NCBI RefSeq assembly: GCF_000182565.1
Contig: NW_015971546.1
Location: forward strand, 940,614-1,004,613
Source: Spizellomyces punctatus DAOM BR117
Lineage: Eukaryota > Chytridiomycota > Chytridiomycetes > Spizellomycetales > Spizellomycetaceae
Direction: 5' to 3'
Length of the DNA: 64,000 nt
Shown: positions 1 through 11,271 of the stretch, piece after piece
Position numbering within the stretch: the stretch's first letter is position 1
How the letters are laid out: the number at the start of each line of letters is the position of its first letter
The notes under the pieces: generated by a model
The model's input: the letters and a program-made list of their open reading frames with translations, nothing else
What the model was told of the DNA's origin: nothing
The model's database searches: none
Translations under genes and position numbers: made by a program

Positions 1-3000
1 GAGTACCATGCATACATAACGATAGACTGGGAAGGCTGTAAATAAAGATTCATATTTTTACTTTGTATGGATTCATTTTAGCACTCTTAGGCCTACCTTG
101 CTGTCCCATACGTTGTGATGCGATGATAATGAACAGGCAAACCTCGAAATGGAGAGCCAAAACCAGCGCCTTTGCTACTGCAAATCTGATCAGGAGTGGA
201 TGCTTGCCTTCATGTTACGAGCGTAATGAAAATGGCAAAAGGATGGTGCATTCCATATTGTTCATATTGTTCGCTAGCAAATGCCTCTGATGAGTAGGAA
301 TGGCAAAGCATGGCGACATTCAACACTGACACCAGTTGGGCAACTACCAGGGCTCTTTGCGGGTAAAATACGTTTTCCTGTCGTCAGATCGCAACTTTCT
401 GTCGAAAGTTCGCCGATATGTAGGATCATCCATGTATTGGCATCAATTGCACACAGTGGCCTGTGTAGCAATGTGAAAAAGACTTTCCAATATATAGGGC
501 AATACGCAAGAAATAGCAGACTATTTACATTGATCCAACTATCACTGGTGATCGAGTATTGCGTTTGTCATGGAACTGAGAAACAAGCGCAGCGCGCGGA
601 ATCAACAGTGAGCGCTCGAGTGTTGAAGTAATCGGGCTTGATCAGTCTTTACTATTTGCCATTTTCAGAAGGTATACATTATGGCGCTTGGAAGTCTCAT
701 AGGACAGCTCAAGCGAAGTATAAATGTCACATGTGAGAGACTATTTCCATTCAATTGGCAAGTCTTTGGCACAAAATGTTTTTGTGGGCTTCCCCTGTCC
801 GAACCACCCAGCGCGGATTTTCGAGATGGCTCTCCATCTGTTGAAGCAAGGGTTGCTCCCAGATTCTTATGTACCAACAGGTTCCTTCGAGCGCGAGATG
901 GACTGTAACTGCTTCATAAGCCGTAGACAATTATGAGTAACATCCTCATAGATTCTTCTTCCTTTCGTGTGCTTTCCAAACGCTTAGAGAATAAGTGCAC
1001 GCAGTCGCAGTTGTTACCAACCAATATCGCCAACAAGGGTCGAGACGCCCAATGTACTTGAAATGACTAGATTACTGGCTGTCCTGTTATTTTATTCGAA
1101 ATCTTTCAATCATGAGCAGTAGATAAGCAGAGTCAGATGTCATGTGCTAGGCGGCCTCACAGGATATAGAATGTATTTTACACAATGCTTTTTATTCTTT
1201 TGTGGTCTCACTGGCGGGACACATATCGTTAGCAAACTATAACAGTAAGATGGTGATGGTTTGGGGTTGGATATGAGTGACCGGTTGGTCTATACGCATT
1301 TAGAGCTAAGGGGTTGACCGACTACATTGAAGGGTACGTGCGGTTTTCAAGAGTAATACCTACGGGCTTCTAGCACGTACATAGATTGAGCTCAAAATCG
1401 CATGAGATGGACTATGGTTTTAGGTGATATCAAGTTGCGGCTTATGTGTGCGTCTTTTACGACAACAGGACCAAGTGAAGCAGGGAAGGATGGATTTTGG
1501 GAGATAGATCTACATGGCAAATGATCAGTTACCGTCGTTGGCAAGCCCAGGGATCATATATGCTGTTTACTACCACAAAGGACAAGAAAAGAACTTTAAA
1601 TTGACCTGGAGAAAAGGGCATCCATATACCATCCGAACATTTTATATCCATCCTCACATGAAGTCCACCTCGTGTGGGTGGTTCAAACTCGGTGAATAAA
1701 ATGACCAGATGCGGTCGGCGACGCTGAAGAGTCGCTTCCGACTGTACTTCACAACGTTGATAATCATAGGCTAATGTTATAATCTTCTCTAATGTGATGT
1801 TGAGAGCCAGGTGCCCGGCAAAAAGAAATATATCTCCCATGGGTTCTCAGTTGAAATGACGGGATTTCATTTGATGGGATGACTTTATCTGATTTCAAAC
1901 AGCAGATCGAAAAGCAGAACGACCAGTATTTTGGCGTTCATTACAGGTCAAACTAGAGCTAGATGGTGCTTGCTGTTGATCGCCAAGTGGCCCAACAGAC
2001 AAGAGCGGCATTTAGTATTTTTACTAAATTCTAGTACCGATTCGATCTAATCCAATTGCAAACAAGGTGTGTTAAGCCCTTCTCATTTTGGCATGGGTCC
2101 TTGAAGTGAATTGCCAAATTGCACACATCTTTTCAATAGTGCTACTATAGATCCCTTCGCTCGCCTGTTCTCCAGATATGCTTTCAGTGTTGCAGCTGGC
2201 CCGCATCAAAGGTGTTTGGAGATTAATGTTTTTAGACCGTTGGTTCTTACGCTGCACATTGGAGCTCATTTGAGTAGAACGCTTGAGGAGGGTCTTCAAA
2301 GGGACAAAGCAATTCCAGGAATGAATACAATGCTTTAGCCCGTTCCTTAGATATGGTTTCAAGTGGCAGCTTGCGCTTATCTACCGTTTGAAACGGTGGT
2401 AAATCACACGGACACAACAGGCCAACCCTCTGAGGATCACAAGAAAGGTGAGGGACCTTGACCAAGATCCTTCATAAGATATGCAAACCTCCGGTTGGAA
2501 GTTGTCTCATCAACAGGGTTAGGGTGCCGGCTGTCGAAAGCCATGATCACATACCCTGACTGGTTGACATGTGCACTCCCACAGAACATAGCGCATCGTG
2601 TAGCTTGGAGAACATGAATACTGCATATTGGAGCATTTGGAAGAGATCCTGTCACGAAGTTTGCCAAAGAATAACAACTGTGGTGTGGCACTGACGTTTT
2701 CATCAACATACAGATCGCTGTTTATATTTTTGCTCGTTTACCTTCAAATCTCTGTAACGGATCCCCTCGCCTTTGTGTCCTCTTGTGTCACTCCTTCTTT
2801 AACGGAATCATGTTCGGAACAATGTTCAGACCTCCTCTTTGCAATTTGCGGATGTAGGCATCATCCTCCCTACACTCCTCATTCTACCAAACGTGACTGG
2901 CAAGATCTGTTGTCAAAGTGTAGCCTTGCGGCAATACCACTCCCCTTCGGATTGCTGTTGACAAACAATAGTTTAACGTCATGATGACACTCACTTTGAA

Positions 3001-3727
3001 ATAGTTGGCGGATGAGGCTTATGTGATGGGAACAGGTAAACATTTTGATCTTCAGTGCATCGCAGCGAGGACTGCTGGTATACGCATTTTATTTAACAAG
3101 AATTGCCTACTCGGTATAGACGTATCGTATTCAATACTACACCTATTCGCAATTGTGCCTCATCTACTGGCTATGCTATCAGTTTGCTTTCACATTCCTC
3201 TCCATTTAATGATGAGCCACGATATCCGCTATTCTCGGCCGGCATCTATACTAGAGAAGGAACACAGGAAGATAACCATTGGCTAGTGCCATCGCACCTT
3301 GTCTCCAATGTGGGGGAAAAGATTCTGCGATATTTAGAAAGACTGTTGGGACTAATAGCACAAAGATATCAAAGACCAGCACAGCAAACAAGAAGTGGCA
3401 TGAACGAGTCGATCGAAATGTCCCAGTCACATGACCCTGCAGATGCGAGACATGTCAGAGTCGGAAATGCCGCGGCTTGCATTTCCCATTTGTTTATTTG
3501 GCTCTTGCTGCATTGTTTTAAAACCTAAATTACATCGGGATTGGTCCACGTCCAAACCAAGCGTTGGACCAGTGCCCTGAAGCAAAATCAAGAACAAACC
3601 ATTTACCAGTCAACTGCATGGCCCACATCAAAGACTTGAGGAACCAGGCGGATGCCTGAACCATAAAAAGATTCGTTCCGCCACCAAAAAACAATGGGAC
3701 CACTGGGACCATAGTTCTAAGTAGAAG
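1..3727. other. No recognisable gene
   Basis: This 3.7-kb stretch carries only short overlapping ORFs on both strands (longest about 140 codons). None shows a recognisable domain, a signal peptide with a following mature region, or a convincing splice chain. No tandem repeat or tRNA was seen. Unrecognised fragments cannot be excluded by eye. Confidence 0.5.
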
Positions 3728-3734
3728 TATAAAG
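3728..3734 (+). promoter_or_regulatory. Candidate TATA box
   Basis: A TATAAAG motif lies about 100 bp upstream of the start codon of the small secreted protein at 3830, in an otherwise gene-free stretch. The position fits a fungal core promoter. The assignment is inferred from sequence and distance only. Confidence 0.35.
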
Positions 3735-3829
3735 GAGAAGACATCTTTTAGAATTCTCCAGCACTCCATTACGCACGGAACGAACTAAAACCTGCAAAAT
3801 TCCAACCATAAATTCATTACATACACACG

Positions 3830-4130
3830 ATGAAGTTCTTTCTTGTCCTCGCTCTCATCTTCTTTGCTCTTACTCAGTGTACAAAGTCTTAACCGTTGTT
3901 TATTTTCCGAGCAACTCTTCATACTAACTTTATCCCATGCTGCAGTGACAACTGTTAATGCCGAGTGCGTCATCAGTTCTTGTGAATATGAGCCCAAGTG
4001 CGACTTGGGCAAGGGGGAGAAAGCATGCGTAAATTATTATGGGCAATCATCATTTGCATGCGATTTGGTTAAAAGAAGAGTGATGTGCTGCAACAAAGGC
4101 GAGTGCAGTAAGATCGACATCAATGCGTAA
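3830..4130 (+). CDS. Small secreted cysteine-rich protein
   Basis: Two exons (3830-3878 and 3946-4130) joined across a 67-bp GTACAA..CTGCAG intron give 77 residues; the frame closes only with this donor. The N-terminus (MKFFLVLALIFFALTQ) is a classic signal peptide, continuing to a likely cleavage site after ...VNA. The mature part of about 55 residues has eight cysteines, including one adjacent CC pair, with spacing suited to disulfide bonds. It is lysine-rich and has no transmembrane segment. A TATA-like motif lies ~100 bp upstream and there is no close coding neighbour. Small secreted cysteine-rich proteins in fungi can be effectors, antimicrobial peptides or wall proteins; I do not recognise the family and assign no function. 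Confidence 0.7.
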
Positions 4131-4284
4131 AGTGGAGGACCGCATCATGTTGATAGCTCGCAGAAATTTAGAATTATCGATTGTAAATTGTATAGAAAAT
4201 AGATCTTTTGTCAAGTGCGTTGTGCGCACGCATTCCAACTGGTCATGACTATATAAAGTAATACCATATAATAGTGTTTGGTTC

Positions 4285-4440
4285 TGTGCCGTAGTGGTCA
4301 ACCGCGCGGAACGTTGCAAAATCGTTCCGTTCAGTAGGTCATGAGTTCGAAACCAGCAAAAGTGGGCTCCGTCGGTCGCTTCCTTCACACTCGGGAACTT
4401 CACGTTGACGGTCAGTGACTGAGCTTTCCCACTTTTTTTT
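4285..4440 (+). ncRNA. tRNA-like Pol III unit (SINE head or tRNA pseudogene)
   Basis: A box-A-like stretch (4291-4302, GTAGTGGTCAACC region) is followed by a perfect 6-bp stem (GGAACG 4308-4313 with CGTTCC 4323-4328) closing a loop that contains GCA at anticodon position. A box-B-like GAGTTCGAAACC follows at 4343-4354. A run of eight T (4433-4440) can act as Pol III terminator. The acceptor stem does not pair well, so it is not a functional tRNA-Cys as it stands. A tRNA-derived SINE head or decayed tRNA gene is the best reading. Elements are seen directly; transcription is inferred. Confidence 0.45.
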
Positions 4441-4811
4441 CGACTTTTATCATGGCAAAATGCTGCTCAAAATGCACCTGGATGACGGAGAAACTGAGGA
4501 TGTTGGCCGTACATTCTGGTTCTGCTAATCACTGGTCATCCGACGTGACATAGAATATTCAATGCATTAGTCGAATTAGATGCAGAAAGGGACTGCCCAC
4601 ATACCAGTTACGCTATCTGCATGGCTGCAATTTGGGTTGCCGTGTGCGCAGAGGGTTAACCAGTGATCAAAGGTGCAAGATTGATAATGTATAACCTTCT
4701 GTGTAAAGAAAATCATTCCCGTCGTCACGAAGCGAGCACCAAAAACACACCAAGTCCCTGATACAAATAGGATTCTCCTGCGACAGGTCTCTCCAGAAAC
4801 CTCGCTTTTAG

Positions 4812-5047
4812 GCCCCCCCCCCCCCCCCCCACCTTGAAAATGAACCCCTTTTAAAACCGAAAACAAACTTTGGCCCATTTTTTTTTAAAAACCCAAAACC
4901 GTTGGAAAGGGTGAGAACATAAGGGGGAGGCTCCTTTAAAAAAATTTNNNNNNNNNNNNNNNNNNNNNNNNNNNNNNNNNNNNNNNNNNNNNNNNNNNNN
5001 NNNNNNNNNNNNNNNNNNNNNNNNNNNNNNNNNNNNNNNNNNNNNNN
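4812..5047. other. Assembly gap with poor-quality left flank
   Basis: Exactly 100 N fill 4948-5047, the usual placeholder for a scaffold gap of unknown size. The left flank is suspicious: a run of about 20 C near 4812-4831 followed by many over-long homopolymers (TTTTTTTT, AAAAA, GGGGG). This looks like an uncorrected read end. Coding or repeat calls here are unreliable. Confidence 0.9.
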
Positions 5048-7580
5048 AGTCACGCCTTGACCAAGATTCCAGGAAGATAAGAAAATTAGATTGAGCCTCT
5101 GCGGACAAGGCCTGCGTGATCCGAATTCTGATCAATAACTCGTATGGACGATTAGCGTTTTAAATAGGCGGTCAAGCTGGCAGTTCCCCTGATATGCCCT
5201 ATGGGATTATGACCTACCTGGGATATCTTTCAAAGTGGTCTGCAACTGTATGATACATGTGAAGATAAAATACTATCGAACGACTTCTGAGCTTGTCCCA
5301 TGGATACGTCGATATGAGCTGTAGAGCTACCAAAGCCATGCACAGAATAACAAGAGTGAAAAAGGATTGGTAGTCTCTTATATTCGAAGCAGCTAATCGT
5401 CTACCTGCGGTAGGTTTCGCAAGCTCGATGATCAAGAGGTATATCTATACGATAAAGTTCCAAAATGGACGTCGAGTGAATAAAAGATATTTAGCTGGGT
5501 AAGAACTTGATAATGTGAGCTCAACTCCAGGTTTTATACAGGATCTAATGATGATTAGGCATGTCTTCTCCATCGCTAACCCATATCAGCAAATGGCAAG
5601 TGGTTTCATCAATCACCTCAACAAGTATTGAAAAGCTGCCGAGAATGTGGCCTACTTCATTGGAACTGCCAACTGATGTGCAAGTCATCAAAGCATTGAA
5701 ACCCCCAACAGATGAGGCCTATATGGTTTGACTCGAGTCCTCGACCATTGAGGAGCCTGTTGAAAGCACAAATAAAATACAGCGAAAACAGCTGCGGCCG
5801 AATGCCCTTCTTATTAATGCCTCGACAGACCGCCTCTGGAGTGAAAACAATGTTTGGCTTTCGAAAGGTGTTATTCTCAGCATGGGCATATCCAGGACAT
5901 CAAGATGCAGCAGCCACAAAAGGATCCATTACCAGTCACCCAAAGTGCCCAGTAGGAGAGATAGAAATATTCCCAGTAGAACAATCCATTACTACTTGTG
6001 TCGATGTACAGTGGTGATGTAAGGTGGTTCAGATGGAGTTTTGCGTATAGATTGTTGCATGAAATAAGGACGAGTGATACTCGCCGTGGAGATTCGGCCA
6101 AACACATAATGTTCTGATGTAGAGTCACCCAAGCCTTGAGCAAGATTCCAAGGAGCAACAGCCGCAGTCAAGGAGGCCAAACACATCACCTTGTGATCTC
6201 CCAAGCGTTGAGCCGTCGTTCGTTAAGAAAATTGGTGGAATATTAGTCCATGTGGATGAGAGGCCGACGTGATTCGTCACCCAAGCATTTGGGCAGCCTT
6301 GCATGAAAGAAGAAAATAGAGTCATTACCCGCTATGGCGGATAAGACCTGTTTAGAAGAATGGCAAGAAAAAAAGCGAACAATCTCGTTGTATGTAATTA
6401 GGCGTACTTGATTCAAACACGCAACCTTCTGATGTGGAGGATTGAGAAGGTTGACAAGACAAAGAAAGATGCAGCGATGGATGGATTTGATCGGACCTAG
6501 AGTCACCGACCTTCAACAGAGTCTTGCAAAAATGAAAACATAATGATTCGGACTTTTGACCCAGAACCACCAAGGGCCTTCCTTCATCCAACGTAGTAGG
6601 AAGGGAAGGACTTTGCTTGTGCAGGGCTTCCATTGCTAATGCAACTTGTTCCTGCTCCTTACTTGAACTCGTCACATCATGGGCTGCCAAAATAGGTTTC
6701 CCAAACCGATCATTATCAGTTTAACTGCATGGATGCAATCTCCGTTGCAGTGTGCCATAAAAGGGTGCCCGGTGAGTAACAGGTCGCCTCGGATCTAGAG
6801 TCATCATCGCCCTTCAGCAGTCTTTCACAGTAGAAAGAGCGGTCGTGTGGTAGAGTGCTGTGCGATTCCAGCACATAACATTTTGATCGATAGCCGCAAG
6901 AGAGTGCCTTGAGCTGTCGTCCATACAAACACTGCTGCGCGATTGCACCATAAAGGTCGAGGTTGGGTTTCACATGGAAGATATATTTGCTGACCATCTG
7001 GATACCAGTGGAAAAAAAGACGATCTCATCGCATGTAATGAGGCTTGCATGATTTGACCAGATAACCTTGAAATTCAGAGCCAGGAACGCCTTGACAAGA
7101 CTCCAAGAAGAAGAAAGTATATTCAGCCGCTGCTACTGATGTGTCCATGTGATTCGACGACCCGCCAAAAGGCATAAGTAGGTTTCCTGAGGAGAGAAGA
7201 AAGAAGGGTTCGTTAGAAGACGAGGACGAGGCCAATGTGATTCGAAGACCCGCCAAAAGGCATCCGCAGATGTCTGAGGAGAGACAAAGTAATGGCTGCT
7301 TCGGAGAGGAGGCCTTTGTGATTCGAACATTCGCCAAAGCGCATAAGCAGGTTCCTAGCGAGAGACGGTTGGTTGGGATATGAAGCCTACGCGATTTGAA
7401 CGGTAGCTTTGAGATCTAGAGTCACCAAAAAGGCATAGGCTGCCTTCCGAGCCCGGAATTGCGAATTGCCTTGGAGATGGGGCCTACGTGAATGCAACTC
7501 CAACGTCACCCAAACCATGCAAAATCGTATCGATGTGCTTGTAAATGATACGCACCTGATTGGAACACATACAAGTCGTA
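5048..7580 (-). repeat. Array of decayed tRNA-Trp-like copies
   Basis: About a dozen imperfect copies of a tRNA-Trp-like module recur, all in the same orientation (tRNA on the minus strand). On the plus strand the common core resembles GAGGCCTACGTGATTCGAAC followed by CCTTCTGATCTAGAGTCA, which is the acceptor, T-arm and anticodon part of the intact tRNA-Trp at 11541-11612. Clear copies start near 5104, 5711, 6086, 6176, 6256, 6400, 6859, 7039, 7224, 7307, 7380 and 7473. Several are joined to a second conserved piece resembling GCCTTGACAAGATTCCAAGG instead of a normal D-arm. Spacing is mostly 80-200 bp. None folds as a complete tRNA. Either tandem decay of tRNA genes or a tRNA-Trp-derived SINE cluster would explain this. 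Confidence 0.65.
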
Positions 7581-7649
7581 GCAATGCATTGACCGGGAAA
7601 AGAGGGTTAGATTTGACTTTGATGTGTAAATAGATGGCCTGCAATACTA

Positions 7650-8320
7650 GTCAAACGCAACTCGTATCAACCTATTTACCGTCATGCGAGCAAAGCGGCA
7701 CGTTTCTGCCTATTCACCGTTACCAGCAAAAAGGCAGGTCTGTCTCGTTTGTGATTCGGAAACGGTCGAAGGAGGGCGGAGACTTTCTGAAAAAGATGAT
7801 TGAATGGTTCACTGAGATATTTCCATTTTGGCGGCGGTAGCACTTGCGAACTGGACATGGTGGTTCTCCAGTGTGCGTTTCATATCGTTGAGGACGTATG
7901 AAGATGTCCCTTGCACCGCAAAGTTGTTCTCATCTCTCATGCGAATACCCGTACCAAACATCGTACCAGTGCTGCCCCTGGACCCGCCGCGTTTGACCTT
8001 GATCCTAGTCTTTTCTTGTAACCTAAACGTAAAATAACAGGAATTTTAGCCCGTGCGTTACCCAGGCTTGATGGTATGAACTTTCCGTCATGGCAACAAC
8101 TATATGATGTGCCAGTTGAAAGGATTGCAACGACAGCAACCTAGTGCAGCAACTTGGAACTGCTTCCATGCTGCTATTGGTGGAGCAGTGCAAAGGGATT
8201 TTCCACCGTAGATCGTCAGGGCCGTATATTCTGATTTCTGCATGCGCTAGGCGCGAGCGGCCACAAGGGAAGACGTTACCGATCTTCCCCCCGAACATTG
8301 CAAGTCCGGGTGGGTGGGGC
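7650..8320. other. No recognisable gene
   Basis: Short ORFs only on both strands. The segment separates the tRNA-Trp-like array from the minisatellite block. I see no domain, splice chain or clear repeat. Confidence 0.45.
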
Positions 8321-8327
8321 GCGAGGT

Positions 8328-8565
8328 TACCCCTACCCGGTATTGAGTGCCCTTACCAACACGAATCTTGCCTTCCCTAGGTATCCATGCATCATCAATT
8401 TGTCGTTCCCACCATTTATAAGTGTCAGATGATGGACGAGGTAACCAGGAATCGAATCTGTTGGTTGGTGAACCCAGTATTAAGTGCCTTTACAGCCTTC
8501 CCCAGTATTACGTGCCCTTACCCAGTATAAAGTGTTCTTACCCGGTATTGAAAACTGCCTATGAA
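8328..8565. repeat. Short ~20-22 bp repeat, dispersed and tandem
   Basis: The motif CCCAGTATTAAGTGCCCTTAC recurs with small changes at about 8332, 8473, 8500, 8520 and 8540. The last four are nearly tandem. It is the first of several short-period repeats in the 8.3-14.7 kb block. No coding sense was found. Confidence 0.6.
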
Positions 8566-8714
8566 CTGGAGATTCCCAAAAGAAGAGTTGGCCAAGTTGC
8601 TTGCGCAAATGCCCGCGAGGAGCCACGTGCAGGTGCAATGCTGCAAAGGAGTAGGATACTAAATCTCAGCGTTTTTGCATACTTTCAAACCTGCCATGCT
8701 TGTCCGATAAATAG

Positions 8715-8996
8715 GTTGATGCGAGGCATGAATGATGCGACCGAGAGTGCAAACCGCTGCAATGGTGGATACATCGATGCGAGGTGTGAATGATGCCGCC
8801 GAGAGTGTTGCAAACCGCTGAGATGATTGAATGATGGATACTTTTGATACGAGTTGTAAAATCATGGTGTGCAAAAAGGCTGCAGTGGTTGCACGATGAA
8901 AAGGCTGATACGAGGTGTGAATGATGCCACCGAAAGTGTTGGAAACCGCTGCTCTGCTTTGAATGGTGGATACTTTTGATAAGAGTCTGTACTTTT
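8715..8996. repeat. Degenerate ~70-bp tandem repeat
   Basis: A unit beginning GATGCGAGGTGTGAATGATG, continuing with CCGAGAGTGTTGCAAACCGC and ending GGTGGATACTTTTGA, occurs at about 8718, 8775 and 8902. A more decayed copy lies between the last two. Copies differ by substitutions and small indels, so this is an old minisatellite. Overlapping minus-strand ORFs across it are repeat translations rather than genes. Confidence 0.65.
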
Positions 8997-9251
8997 GAGT
9001 CAACCCGTCCAAAAGTGCGACAATGCATTGTGACGAATGCCAGCGTTCAACACGACCATAATCTCGAGGTGGACTCTAACGAGATCAAAAGAGAAAAAGC
9101 CTTGATCCTCAAACTAATAAACCTAAATGGAATTCTTATGGATTTAGCTAAATGCACACGTTCAAGTGTTAGCAAAACGTAATCCATCCAAGCTACTGTG
9201 CAGGATGGAAACAAAACGGACACTGGCAACTGGGACCTACACCTTTTCGGT

Positions 9252-9593
9252 CTGGACATGGTGAACATGTATGACGGCAGGCATACATGTGAATCATGTA
9301 CAGACTTGATCCTATCGTCGTATTTACCATTCAAACATGGCAGCAACATTGTCTGAACATGGTGAACATGTATGACGGCATCCACGTTCAGACTTGCTCC
9401 TATCGGCGTCTCTTTACCGCTCAAGCATAGCAGCAACATTATCTGAACATGATGAACATGTATGATGGCAGGCATGCATGTGAATCATGTACAGACTTGC
9501 TCCTATCGTCGTATTTACCATTCAAACATGGCAGCAACATTGTCTGAACATGGTGAACATGTATGACGGCAGTCATACATGTGAATCAAGTAC
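9252..9593. repeat. ~90-100-bp minisatellite, left block
   Basis: Three full units and one partial unit start at about 9252, 9352, 9441 and 9542. Each opens with a near-match to TCTGAACATGGTGAACATG and carries TATGACGGCAGGCATACATG plus ACTTGCTCCTATCGTCGTA further on. The array stops abruptly near 9593 inside a unit and resumes at about 11113 in the same orientation. The intervening ORF-bearing segment therefore appears to interrupt one array. Confidence 0.75.
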
Positions 9594-9594
9594 G

Positions 9595-10131
9595 CTGTTC
9601 AGCGAAATCCCAGCCTCTCTACTTCCTAGAGCTCGTCGAGCTTTCGTCCTTTCACGTTTTCATAAGGAACTGTTTAGCATTACTACCTTGGACGTTTTGC
9701 CGCTGGTTCCGCCATCACTGAGGACAGAGGCGACAGGGGAGCACTGGCACAAAGCGAAAGAGGACTTATTGACGGAGATTGTTAACGCTATTGGCACGCA
9801 AATTCGAACTTGGAGTGGAAACAACATTGACCTATGCTTATCTGGAATAACAGACTCTCCCTTGTTCTGCAAGGTGGAGCAACTTGCCACACATCTCGGC
9901 CGTACGGAACAGCTGATGTCTGAACTCGAAAGCTCAAAACAATTAGCGAGGAAGAGAATGTTTTTTTCTTCCAGGCCATGTTCATGTGGGAATGCACCAT
10001 CACCCGTCTGCGCTTTTGTAGAATGTGTTGTTGGTCAAAGTATTGTATGGGACATGGACGTTGCCGTTATCGAGATGATGACGTTGACGAATGGGACCGC
10101 CTCAATGAGGAATTTTGTTCGTAGAATATAA
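9595..10131 (+). CDS. Hypothetical ORF inside minisatellite
   Basis: An open frame runs from the array edge to 10131. Its first in-frame codons translate the repeat, so the true start is unknown. The non-repeat part (from about 9600) encodes a normal-looking sequence of roughly 130-175 residues rich in leucine, glutamate and threonine. From about 9960 a second frame also reads well (cysteine-rich), so a frameshift or an intron near 9960 is possible. No domain was recognised. It may be the 5' part of the unit whose 3' part is the ORF at 10348-11106. Confidence 0.3.
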   Translation: MFSEIPASLLPRARRAFVLSRFHKELFSITTLDVLPLVPPSLRTEATGEHWHKAKEDLLTEIVNAIGTQIRTWSGNNIDLCLSGITDSPLFCKVEQLATHLGRTEQLMSELESSKQLARKRMFFSSRPCSCGNAPSPVCAFVECVVGQSIVWDMDVAVIEMMTLTNGTASMRNFVRRI

Positions 10132-10347
10132 AAACTTGCTTACGTGACCAGAATACAAAAGGGCTGTGGGATGACTCGGCTGAGTCATCTTCCATTGTTC
10201 TACAATGATATAAACGGTGAAGAATCTTGTGTTACCGGGGATTGAATTGTATTTTTTGTGTTACCGGGGACTCAAGAGAATCATGCACGTGATGGCATGG
10301 CGTGAAGGGATATAACATCATCATTGCAACCTTGGTCCCAGCGAAAA

Positions 10348-11106
10348 ATGCGAAAAATGCGACTGCTGTTAGAAATTCTCGATGACCTCTTTTCCGCCTA
10401 CATGTTTCTGGGTGACACGATTTACACTGTGGGAAGGGTCTTGAAAAGTACGATCGGCGGACACGAACAAACGAAGCAAAAATGGATCGATCTGTTGGAA
10501 AAAAACTGGCAAGACTTCCCAGACGAGGATCGCGCGGAGGAAATAGCGGAAGGCAAAGCGTTTTGGGATCAGGAGGCAATCAACACGAACCTAGATCTCC
10601 ACGACTTGATATACGCATTCAAGGCGAACTGGGACACTCACCAACCTGAGAAAGTCATCACGATTTTCGCCGAATGCCTGGCTCCGAAGAGGCAATTGGT
10701 ACTTCATTGGGCAGCGCAGGTCATGAAGATGTATGGCATTTGTTATTTGAACTTGAACAGGTTGGGCCCGCCCGGGTTCCCAGATGGATGGTATATTGTG
10801 AAAGGTCTACTAAGGGAAGACGAAGTGACGGAGCGCATGTCTTTCGAACCCATTGAGGAAATACAAGTTGGCCGATTCATTTTGGAGGTACTTGGTGCAT
10901 ATCTCGTCAAGGTGAAGGGGGCGACCAGTGACGAGATGACGATACTTGTGTCACTCGTTGATAAAGGAGGCATCGTATGGGATTTAAGTTGCAAGTGTTG
11001 GATGCCGTACACTTACGATCAGACGAAGTCCGAGGAGTTATTGATGCGGGGTATGATGGGATATGCTACTGATGGAGCGGGGAAAAAGAAGGAGGAAACT
11101 GAATGA
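10348..11106 (+). CDS. Hypothetical protein, 252 aa
   Basis: A single uninterrupted frame starts at an ATG at 10348; in-frame codons upstream lack a better ATG. The product is soluble-looking, rich in charged and aromatic residues, with no signal peptide or membrane segment and a lysine/glutamate-rich C-terminus. I recognise no domain. It lies between two blocks of the same minisatellite (9252-9593 and 11113-11271), so it may belong to an inserted or captured segment. Its codon structure and length argue for a real or recently real gene. Confidence 0.5.
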   Translation: MRKMRLLLEILDDLFSAYMFLGDTIYTVGRVLKSTIGGHEQTKQKWIDLLEKNWQDFPDEDRAEEIAEGKAFWDQEAINTNLDLHDLIYAFKANWDTHQPEKVITIFAECLAPKRQLVLHWAAQVMKMYGICYLNLNRLGPPGFPDGWYIVKGLLREDEVTERMSFEPIEEIQVGRFILEVLGAYLVKVKGATSDEMTILVSLVDKGGIVWDLSCKCWMPYTYDQTKSEELLMRGMMGYATDGAGKKKEETE

Positions 11107-11112
11107 AATAAT

Positions 11113-11271
11113 GGTCGACTTGCTCCTATCGTCCTATTTACCGTTCAAACATGGCAGCAACATTGTCTGAACATGGTGAACATGTATGACGGCAGGCATA
11201 CATGTTCACCACGTACAGACTTGCTCTTATCCACGTCTCTTTACCGCTCAAGCATGAGCAGCAACATTGCA
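11113..11271. repeat. ~100-bp minisatellite, right block
   Basis: A partial unit (from ACTTGCTCCTATCGTCCTA) and a full unit of the array at 9252-9593 resume here in the same orientation and phase, directly after the stop codon of the ORF at 10348-11106. The last unit ends with the variant tail (CCGCTCAAGCATGAGCAGC) also seen in the second unit of the left block. Confidence 0.75.

Noticed and set aside
4808-5135. ORFs crossing the N gap
   Set aside because: They run through 100 unknown bases and a poor-quality homopolymer flank, so the reading frame is meaningless.
8659-9028. Two overlapping minus-strand ORFs of about 120 codons
   Set aside because: They cover a degenerate tandem repeat, show internal repetition from the DNA period and have no domain.
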